A stretch of DNA of 64,000 bases. Origin: Trichomonas tenax. Its lineage: Eukaryota; Parabasalia; Trichomonadida; Trichomonadidae. Position 1 is the stretch's first letter. Each line of letters begins with the position of its first letter. The stretch is from the NCBI GenBank assembly GCA_023091735.1, contig JALKBU010000012.1, forward strand, positions 1 to 64,000, written 5' to 3'. The notes under the pieces are model-generated. The model was given only the letters and a program-made list of their open reading frames with translations, was not told the origin of the DNA and searched no databases. The translations under genes were made by a program, and so were the position numbers. Positions 51,475 to 61,426 of this stretch are shown piece after piece.

Positions 51475-52002
51475 CTAAATGATTCATTTTTTCATTGCTA
51501 TTTATGTTAATTTTTGCACTTTTTTGCATCAGAGATATATTTATATATAAATTGTATAAAAATGTATCGATTGCTGTTACAGTTTTCGTAATGCAATACA
51601 ATCAGCATCTTACAAAGCTATAAAAAACATTGGCAACAATACGATTAAAATATTAGATGCCTCATAACTTATATAAAATGCAGAGTGCAATTTTTTAGAG
51701 TGTTTTCACTAGTGTTGATTCTTGAAAGATGAAAATATTTATGATTTCTAGAGAATTATAAGGCCATTAATTGAGATTTATGTTGAAAGCAAGAAAGAAG
51801 AAGGCATTGATAGATCCTAAGAGCCTCGTGATGCCCAATAGATTTTCAAAAAAAAAATCATTTTTATTGATAAAAATATTATGAAGTTTTATTATCTGAT
51901 CAAATCTGCTGCCAAACGTTCGTCCATGCCAAGATTTGTTCTATTGTGAGTATATTTATAATTGAAATTGGTTTAAATATTGCAATTTTCGATCTCAAAT
52001 AC
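51475..52002. other. Non-coding intergenic
   Basis: No gene is seen. Confidence 0.45.
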
Positions 52003-52081
52003 TCGCTTTGCTTGTCAAATATCATGACAAACAGATAGCTTATTCGCATCAGTTTGTCATTGAATTTGACAAGCAAAGCGA
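52003..52081. repeat. 79-bp inverted repeat (hairpin)
   Basis: Arms of about 30 bp share TCGCTTTGCTTGTCAAAT and, further in, ATGACAAAC, closing on a ~20-bp loop. It resembles a tiny MITE or a transcript-folding element. Confidence 0.7.
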
Positions 52082-52106
52082 TTTGTAATTGATAATTATC
52101 CGTTAA

Positions 52107-52206
52107 TAAATATCATCAAAAATGATCAATTTCTGGCACAAATTATCCAGGCATTTGCTGTTCTGGAGAGTTTTTACTAGAAATTGATCATTTTTGATGG
52201 TATTTA
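52107..52206. repeat. ~100-bp inverted repeat (hairpin)
   Basis: Arms contain ATCAAAAATGATCAATTTCT and its complement, 44 bp apart, immediately next to the 79-bp hairpin. Confidence 0.65.
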
Positions 52207-54174
52207 TATTTTTTTGGATAAATTATCGACTTCTGGCGCCAGCAAACACTAAAATTACATCGACAGAGCACACGCATTCGATGAATACCCTACATAATGA
52301 AATGGAGCGTCCAGCTACATTTCAAAATCAAATATCATTGAGAAAGACGTGTTTCCTGCCCATTTTCTTCAATGCAGCGATGTTCTGTATGATTTGAGCA
52401 AGAAGCACGCCATTTTCAATGATATTTGATCTTTTTGTTATAATTTCTGCTTTCTAAGCTACTTTACAGCATTTTATTGATTTGCACGCAAATGTATGAT
52501 CAAGAGAGTAACTGTGAGCTTTAGAGTAGCTCAAAAATTACAGAATCACGCATTTTTGCTTTATTTTAACAGAAACATTTATAATCCAATCTATTTTATC
52601 CTTCTGTATGCACAGGAGGACAACAGAGAATGGAATATAGTTGTTTATAGTTATTTTTCATTAGTTTGATAATATTAAAAAGAGTTCTGATACTTTTGAT
52701 AGGCGATGAAAATGCACAGTGTGTTGGCATGAATTCGACTTACGCATATTGAAATAATCAGTATTCAAAACTTAATAAAAAACGACTAATTTCCATAATT
52801 AGACTGAAAATGTGCATTATAATATGCGCATGTGTTAAAAAAACAATTTTGATTTTTTGACATTTTGACGCAATCACTTTACATTGTCAAAATTATATAT
52901 CACAAGCATTTTTGCTATTTACGCTGTTTCTGATATGTTTCTCTGTGCAGGAAGGGTTCACACGTATACAAAATAATATATACTGAATAGCATCAAAATT
53001 TAAGTGAATATTTTTAATAGTTTCTCATTCACGTCCATATATATGTTGGATGCTCAACACAGCATGCAAAAGCATGTATCCAAGTACATATGTTATGAAA
53101 TGAGAGACTTGAGAAAATAACTTTTTATTTTTCTGAATTTGAAGCTTGTGAAAGCGCACAAATGACACACTCATATGAGTAGTATGGTGTCACTTTTAAT
53201 CTGACATAGCATATGATATTTTTTGATGAATCTAATCATATGTTATAATTAGCTATTTATGATAAACAAATGCTTTACACACGCTATAATTTAGTGCTTC
53301 ATGTCAAACAATCCCCAATCACTCTTCTGAATATAAGATATTACATATTTTCCATAAAATATTATAATATTATAATAAACCATCATAAATTGTGTGCAAG
53401 TAATAAGGTATCTTTGAATAGCATGTTGACTTCTTAAATACACACAATTTCATGGATTAATCAATCACAATAATTCTAGCATCGGGAGAATGTATATTAG
53501 CACAAATATTTATCCAAAGGTAACAACAATATACAACTTGATGCAAAAGTATATACCAGTACTATAGTATATGAGTATAATAACTGATATGCTGCTTATG
53601 ATCTTCTTGATGTGATGCACTCCAAATAACACATCTGGATTCAGTCACTTTTGAGATATTAATTTAGAATGTATCTCGACAATACAGCGATATATTTTTG
53701 TTGAATTCTTTCTATCTATTATACACACTATATAATATTCATATATTTATTCAACAGTTTGATATCCCTCTTCAAATCTTGATTTGTCAAAATAATGCTT
53801 TGATATTCACATCTTTTTTTCTACATATGGAATTAAACATATTACCTGCATATTAAACACATCCAATAGTATCTAACAATACTGATTGAATCGAAGAATA
53901 ACGACATGAGCCATTATGCAGAGATCAGATAATATTGAAAAATTGTGTTCAGAGGAATTTAAACCCTTGATCATGTAACACACAACAAGTTAAAGCTATT
54001 TCCTTAATATTGCAAAATCAAGTCGGAATCTCACATTTTGATATCCAATATAGTTTATAAAATTCACTCAAAACTCAATAGATTCATCAGAAGAAACTAT
54101 CTATGATAATAGCTGTCTAGAAATTCCTTTAAACCTCTTCCTTCCCCAAAACTACAAACTATACCAAAAATTTT
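52207..54174. other. Non-coding intergenic
   Basis: About 2 kb of AT-rich DNA without supported genes. Confidence 0.45.
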
Positions 54175-54310
54175 CGGTATAGTTTGTCTTCTTCATTTTG
54201 CTCATATCATTCAAATGAGCATTCTGAAAAAATCTGACAATGGTGTTATTTAGGAAGATCATGGCGTCGAAGAAAAAGACGCCATTCTTCAACTAAAAAA
54301 TTCATTTTAA
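54175..54310 (+). pseudogene. BspA 3'-end remnant
   Basis: GAAGAAAAAGACGCCATTCTTCAACTAAA matches, with small changes, the last codons and stop of the BspA gene at 51,440-51,474 (E-E-K-D-A-N-L). The preceding ~80 bp resemble its membrane-helix region (TTTGCTCAT). Nothing further upstream is recognisable. Confidence 0.5.
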
Positions 54311-55694
54311 CACAATCTTTTTCTGAACATAAAATTTTTTACTCTTTGTCATTAAGATGAATATGCTTATATACAATAAAAATGCATTAAAAGCAAATCA
54401 ATATCGATGATGTATCAAGTTCCCCAATGTCCTTATGTGCCTGATGTAACATGCATTTAGCGAACAATATTGGAGATAAGTACCGTAAAGATTGTTGTGA
54501 ATTCAACAGGTACACTTTTTTCTTGCCGGAACTGGTCCGGACGGTTATTTTACATCGATATTGAATTGAAAATGATCGTTCTAGCAAGGTCTAAAGTAGG
54601 GGGATGCCAACGATTATTTTTAAACGTAAGTTCATTGTAACTTGCTACACCATCATTTTCTGCGGTAGTTCACCTAACATAAAATGATGGGCAGTAACTT
54701 TGCAGTCAGCCTGCTTACACTGCATGCAACAGTTTCACACATCACATTCCACGAATAAGATATCTTCGAAAAAAAGTAGTTTGAACACAAAATTCAATCT
54801 AAACCATAACGCACACAATATCGAAAACCAAATGCACAAGTAAATACGAAACAATGTTCGAATAATAATATTTCGAAATTTCGAAAACCTGCATTTACAC
54901 AGTATGAGTACAATGTTATTCATTACTGGCTTGCGTTTAGCCAGGGTGAGACATTTGTTCAATATCATACTCGATATTTAATACCAAAAATTGATAAATG
55001 TACACTCTTTTTGGCCCTAAAGTTCAGTTCTCTATCTTATGCGGCACGCATGTTTATGCCATCGAAAAATAATATACTTTTCTGCAGTTATTTCTCATAT
55101 TTAATATTCTGCGAGATCTGAAGTTTGTCTATACGCAATTTTAATCATTTTACATGCATTTCTTAGTTTTGCCTTACCTTGCCTTTGTTTCTTCTGTATA
55201 AATAAAGCATGATTATCGATAATTTTTTATATCAAATATTTTCAGTATTCACAAATACAGTTATAAATGCTATTGGCATACATGAGTGATTACTTCTGTC
55301 AATCTGTGATGTATATAATTCATAAACTATAGAAAATTATAAATGAATTAGTAAAACTTAATATATTCTTATTTTATTGGCATGCATGCGTTATAATATG
55401 CTTATATGTGTTGTACAGCAAGCAATTAATTGAGTCTAATATGTATATAAATATAAAATTTGCATTATTCAAGAATGTATGTGAATAGTTTCATAAATCA
55501 ATCATATATAAATTTAGTATGAAATTTGTAATGTGTTTTGTGATAATATTGAACTTTATGAGAAAAAGAAATTTCAATTGCGCTTAAAATTTGATAACAA
55601 GTGTGCGCATAGTAGGTATTATGGTTTAGTGATTGCATATAATAGTGTAATACTATAATACATTGTTTATTAGAAGTGTATTAATGAAAATTGA
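54311..55694. other. Non-coding intergenic
   Basis: AT-rich, no gene recognised; open frames at 54,387-54,587 and 54,735-54,968 show no family signal. Confidence 0.45.
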
Positions 55695-56330
55695 CCTTGA
55701 ATTTTTTTTCTCGTTTACTCTTTTGAGTTTTGCGCTTTTTAACGAGTGACCTCCCTATAGATCAGATCAGATCTGATAAAACATTTACGTGCCTTTCTGT
55801 GGTTCTGTTTTCAGTGGTATCAATAATATCTCTGCAAACAAAGACCAAGCAGCTAATCCAATATGATTTTGCTTAAACAAACACTATCTTGTATTGGAAG
55901 ATGATGGAAGCTCTTCTCTTATCTATTGTAGGTATAACTGGATGTTAATAATATAGATGTAGCCTATATTAAATCACAGAATTTATAAATATATTAGCAA
56001 AATCAATTATAATTAATACATTCATAAACAGTGGGATTATAGATTATTATTTTAAGAATATGAGACTCTGTTTTTGTATTTTTAAAAAAAGCAATAATTT
56101 AACTTATTAAGTATTTCCATTTATTTTAATAAGAAATTGGTGCTTTTCAGGGGTGCTGAGTATGTTTATAGCATTTGCTTGTCTATTTAACTTGAGGATC
56201 TCCATGCCTCAATGAGATTTCATCAAATTTTGACATGTAAAATAACTAAAGTTACTATTTTTCACACTTATTATTTGATATTTGTCATGTAAAGTCGAAA
56301 ATTTGATATGTAATGTTACCAATGAGCAAC
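55695..56330 (-). repeat. Inverted second copy of the 30,770-31,408 repeat
   Basis: The segment is the reverse complement of 30,770-31,408 with high identity over ~640 bp (for example TGCTTAAACAAACACTATCTT and GAATATGAGACTCTGTTTTT each have exact or near-exact partners). It includes the TTTTTAACGAGTGACC end motif at 55,737. The opposite end of the element is missing. Confidence 0.85.
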
Positions 56331-56586
56331 GTGCACTTTTTCACATATTAATTGAAGTCTCATAAAGTTATTCCATACGCAGCTGCAACTAATCTGGCCT
56401 CTAATTGTCGATTCTAAATCGTAAATATTTGTCATAATTGAGATATTTTTTGTATTTGTATATAATTTCAATAGAATTGTTACAAAAGTGTTTTAACAAA
56501 ATTTCAAAATGAACATAGTACGAAATTAAAATAGCAAAATAGAATCTAGGTTATGTAGCAATTTGAAATGTGAAAAGTGCACGTTA
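56326..56586. repeat. ~260-bp inverted-repeat element
   Basis: ACGTGCACTTTTTCACAT (~56,329-56,346) is inverted as ATGTGAAAAGTGCACGT (~56,567-56,583). It begins exactly where homology to the 30,770 repeat ends, so it may have been inserted there. No coding capacity. Confidence 0.5.
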
Positions 56587-56934
56587 CAACATTGTTCGCG
56601 TCTTTTCCACTAGTTTTTCACTGCTTATAAGGTCTATCAGTACATAAGTCCCTCTATCCAGTGAAAATCTAGTGCTCTGTCATTCAATGTTTTCCTAGTT
56701 CTTCGATTTTTTTTTTTTGCAATTTCATTGCATTCAACGCATCAACAATCGATAAACTACAAATCCAAAGCAATTGTTCGCGCATTATGGTTTGTTGACT
56801 GTTGGTGCTTTCGAGATTCACATAAATCTAACACATTCGACCATCTTTTACAAATCTACATTTTCTACGACTATCTGAGGTTTCTAGGATATACAATTAT
56901 AAAATACATATGATTGGACTATTGACTGTAATGA
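56587..56934. other. Non-coding intergenic
   Basis: No gene is seen; an open frame at 56,728-56,913 has no family signal. Confidence 0.4.
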
Positions 56935-57043
56935 TGTCAGGTTTATTGTTTCTAATGAAATGCAGGCATCAGATGCAGAATGGCCGATCTATGTTTCTCT
57001 TGAAAGATCAATTTCTTCCAAATTAACACACTGATAAAACATC
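56935..57043 (-). pseudogene. BspA leucine-rich-repeat fragment, minus strand
   Basis: The minus strand reads M-F-Y-Q-C-V-N-L-E-E-I-D-L-S, then a TAG, then A-C-I-S-L-E-T-I-N-L: one and a half BspA repeats with a stop. It ends where a plus-strand BspA fragment begins. Confidence 0.65.
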
Positions 57044-57044
57044 C

Positions 57045-57875
57045 CATTATTTGGCGATGAATTTGTTTCGGTTGAAGGTGAAGCATTTAGTAATTCTCCA
57101 ATGATATCCTCGAATTTCCCCGAAAATTCAAATTACTTAGGTGATGGCGCATTTTTAATGGATAACCTCAAAGAAGTTACATTTAACTCTAATTTTGCAT
57201 TAGTTGATTCTTACGATTTCAATTACATTGCTGGAAAACAATTGGAGAAAGTTAGTTTCAAGAGAGTAATTCAACTAGATCAAAATATGTTCAATAATTT
57301 AAATTACAGAAATGAAACATTCAATTTTCCAATAGAAGAAAAATTCAAATCGAAGCTATATGAACTTGAAGATATCTTCATAATCTCTAAAAGCACAAGA
57401 GTTGCAATTGCAACAATAGGCCCGCTTCAAAGATATCTACAAGATCCCAGAGAACATTATTGGATATAAGATCGATGCTGTTAAACATAAAGTGGGAGTA
57501 TTAAACATCCCAAAGAATGTCTTTTTACCATAACTCGTGTCAAAATTTTGAAACATATAGATTATGCTATCATATCTATTCTCACAGAAATGCAATCAAC
57601 ATCTTGGGTGATATGAATAATCGTTAAAGTTATATTCCAACAGATGGATGTCCAGAAGATATTCCTGATGAATACTATAATAAAAATGAAAGTGGAGCTA
57701 AAGATCCGAGTGAAGAAAAGCAATGTTCTTCATCTTGCACTTCCTAAACAGAGATTGCACTCATATTCAAATTCTGTTCAAGCATTTGCTTCCATTGAAA
57801 TGCTAAAAATGGATAGATAATGATGACAATCATGAAAATGAATGATATCTAAGATAAAGGCACCAATCTTTAACT
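57045..57875 (+). pseudogene. BspA 3'-half fragment, plus strand
   Basis: From F-G-D-E-F-V-S-V-E-G-E-A-F it follows the last repeats, linker, Y-I-P-T-D-G-C-P-E-D motif, degraded membrane helix and tail of the 48,331-51,474 gene, ending CACCAATCTTTAACTAAA near 57,875. Several frameshifts break it after 57,469. It converges tail-to-tail with the pseudogene at 57,918. Confidence 0.75.
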
Positions 57876-57917
57876 AAAAATCTAAATAATTAGATAAATT
57901 ATGTTTTAAAAATCATT

Positions 57918-60900
57918 CTATGCATGTTTAATCAATAAAAATGCATACAAAGCAATAAAGCAAATCAGGGCAATGCAGAGCAATACAGTAATGACTATAA
58001 GTGCTATCTCAAGTTTGCTTAAACCCTCTTTTGTGTCTGTTGTAACATTTCCTTGCTTCAAGTCTTCTGGAATCGAAACATCACAGAAGATCGGTAAATC
58101 CTGCATCAAATTCATCATTATTGAAACGCAAATTATATGCCAAGTTTGGTAAAAAATGAAAATTTGAAATATATGGAGCAATGTCATGATCCTAACAAAG
58201 TGGGTATGGAAAATTATCATCCTTTGTATTGAAAAGTTCGAAAACAGTGGATGATATTTTATAAACATGGCCAATAATTGTTGAAGATTGATCTTCTGAT
58301 TGAAAGATCTGCTTGTAATCATTTATTAAATGAACAGAAGGTGAAAATGTGTATACTTCTGGGATATTTCCAAACAACGTTACAATTGTCCAGTATTTGG
58401 TTCAATCAATGCATTTCCATCAATTGCAAAGAAAACCCCTTCGTTAGAAAATTCTATTTCGGAAATATAAACACTTTCCAAACTGAATTCACATAAAGCA
58501 TCCGGTAATATGATCTTATTGATTCACGAATTTAAAAAGATGCTTCCAGATAAAGAATTGTTAATGTACCAAAAGTGCAATCGCGAAATGAATTCTCTAA
58601 TAACTCAATTAATGTATCAGGTAACACCAGATTTTCAATATTGAGATCTGAAAACCCTAATGTTCTTATGTAGAAAGAAGACTTTGGCCAGATAATATCT
58701 TGAAGACCAGGGCAATCCAAAAATGCATAATTTTTAAATTTCTGATATCAATGATGATAAATTTATGCTATCTAAAGATATGCAATCTTCGAATGCTCTT
58801 TCACCAATCGAAGTTACATTTGAAAGGTCGATATTTTTAAGATTTGTGCATCCTAAAAACATTTTATCATTGATCACTGTATTGGAACCCAAAACAACAG
58901 TGTGCAACTTTTCGCAATTCCTGAAAAGAGAACCTAACGCAACATAGCCCGTTAAGTCGCATGATTCTAAATTTGAATCCATGAAGCAAGAAGAAAGAGT
59001 TTTAATATTTTTGCCGAATTTATATGACTTTAATGATGGCAAACTTTGTGATTCAATTGTTTCGAATGAACCATCGATTTCAATGTGTTCAAGACTTGAA
59101 CAACTTGAAAAACAACTGTTAACAATGCTATCACTTATTGAAAATTTTATTGAAATGGTAATGTTTTTTTTACATAAAAGGCATTAAAGAATGAGGTATC
59201 AAAATCAATGTCGTGTAGTAAAACAATTGTTTTGACCTTTTTGCAATACTAAAAGCACCACGTTCGATCTCTTCAATTGTTTCTGGTATTATTAGTGTGT
59301 CTAAATTGAATGAATCTGATACGCTTACTAACGTTTTATGATCATCCTTTGTCATGAGGCCATTTGTTATGTTAATATTTTTGTTTCCATCTTCAAATTC
59401 AACAGTAACATTTTGTGGCATCATATAGCGAAAATTGAAAGAATTGGTTGTTTTTGCAATGATGATTTTTCCAAATTTGGGCAATCTGAGAAATCGACTG
59501 AATAATCAGTTTTAATTATTTTCGCTAAGCAATATGAAGTTGCTTCTCCATCCGCTCCGTGTCCTGAAATATCCAATAGAGGTACATTTGCTGATAAACC
59601 AAATGCTAACGATTCTATTGACGTAATTTCGGAAGAAAGTGATATTTGAGCCAATTTTGAACATCCATAAAAGCATCTGTAAGGAATTAATTGGCATCCA
59701 GAATTGAAAGTTACAGATTCGAAATTAATGCAGTAGCTAAAAACATCGGATGCTTCATCGAAATCTGCAGAAATTTCAACTGATGAGAAAGAACAATTTT
59801 CAAAAGTTGATGAATCTGATATTACAAGGCCAGCACGAAGTTTTAGAGATGGTAAGCTTGAACAGTGCTTAAATGAATATCCTGAAATTAGATTTATTTT
59901 AGATAAACTTGAAACGTTAAGTGTCAAATTAGAACAAAAATTAAATGCATATGAATTAATTTGCTCTATATTTGGGATTTCTGCCGTTTTAAGAGATATA
60001 CAATAACTAAATGCTTCTGGGCCAATAATTGTAACATCTGCTGCTGACAATGATTCTAAATTGATGAAAATTGTCGCAAATCTTTCTGGCATTATATTTA
60101 TTCAGGTTAATGAAATCTTTTTCAGTTTTCCACAAAAAGCAAAAACTTTAACAGAATCTTCGAAACGAATGAATTTAGGCAATGGCACTGCCTCTAATTT
60201 CGAATATGCGAAACATGAACTTTCAATTAGTAAATTTGAATCTCTGTTGTCAAATTAGATGGACTTTAACTGTGAATTCATGAAAACAGATTCGCCTATT
60301 TTTTTCAAAGTCGAAGGAATCTTCAATTCTTCAACTCCGGAATAATAAAAAGCAATTGACCCGATTTCTGTGATACCACTAATATCAATGGACTTCAGTG
60401 CATCGCAGTAAGCAAAAGCTTTTGATCCAATTGATGTTGGAGGCTTTATAAAAGTGACACTTTGGAGATTGATGCAATAAAAAGCGAAATAGTCTGGAAT
60501 GATATCGGCATTTAGTTTCATACTCTTTATACGATAGCAAAACTTGAATGAAGAGATATTTCTGACATTTTTCAAATTTATTGTTTCAATTGTTGAATTG
60601 TCGAACTATCCTAAATTAACAAGATTCTTCGGAAGCTCTACCGTTTGAATATAGTAGTTTAGAAGTATATTTTGAAGATCTGGATTTTATGAAGAAGTGA
60701 TTCGTAATGTTTTGATGTTTCTAAAGCGTATATTCATTTCAGTAAGAGAAGTTATATCACCTTCCTCGATAATAAGTGTATCAATTCCTTTAGTTAATAT
60801 ATCAAATTTTGGATATTTTGGTCAAGAAAGTCTTCTTGTTTGCTGATTCTCATCATATTTCCATCTATAACCGGTGCTGACTCCAAGTGTAGTCTTTTAT

Positions 60901-60937
60901 TAAGCAGTATCGTAACAAAAAGATGAGAACTTAACAT
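57918..60937 (-). pseudogene. BspA-like leucine-rich-repeat gene, multiply broken
   Basis: Starting M-L-S-S-H-L-F at 60,937, exactly like the intact gene at 46,985, it can be followed through leucine-rich repeats to a C-terminal helix (S-K-L-E-I-A-L-I-V-I-T-V-L-L) and short tail K-H-A at 57,918. The frame is broken repeatedly (first stop after ~48 codons; open pieces at 60,255-60,575, 59,421-60,092, 58,734-59,042 and 57,918-58,322). Corresponding segments match the intact 43,659-46,985 gene in order. A TCACTT initiator-like motif lies ~15 nt before the start codon, so transcription may persist. Confidence 0.85.
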
Positions 60938-61426
60938 TTAATGATGAAAAGTGACAAGTAAATTGAGATGCATTAAATTAGGCCGAGCAGGATTTTACAC
61001 CAATTTTTTATCGTTTTTTGGTTTTATTGTTTTCATTAATAAAAATTCGATCGATATAATGATCTTAGATTTAAAAAATAAAATTTTAATTTTGCTTTCA
61101 ATTTGTAAATTTTACGGGCGTAAAAGCATCTTTTAAAATGTTTCAAATGCTTAAATATTAAAATTGTGATTAATTTTTATTTTGGAACGATATTCTTTTG
61201 AATAGAGAATAATCTTATTCTCAATTTTTTGTTATTGAGATTCAAAATTACCACTAATATTTTTTCAAACGATGTTATTGTCATAAAAATTTTAAATAAT
61301 TGTTAGTTTTTCGTTTTCATTAAACTCAAAATTCAAATGTCATTTTTTAGAGAAATTTTGTTTTAAAATTAATAACCGCACAGCATAGACACTAGAAAAG
61401 TTGTTTATTGATAAAAACTGACAAAA
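60938..61426. other. Divergent intergenic region of the degraded BspA pair
   Basis: 489 bp, AT-rich; equivalent in arrangement to 46,986-48,330 but shorter. Confidence 0.5.
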
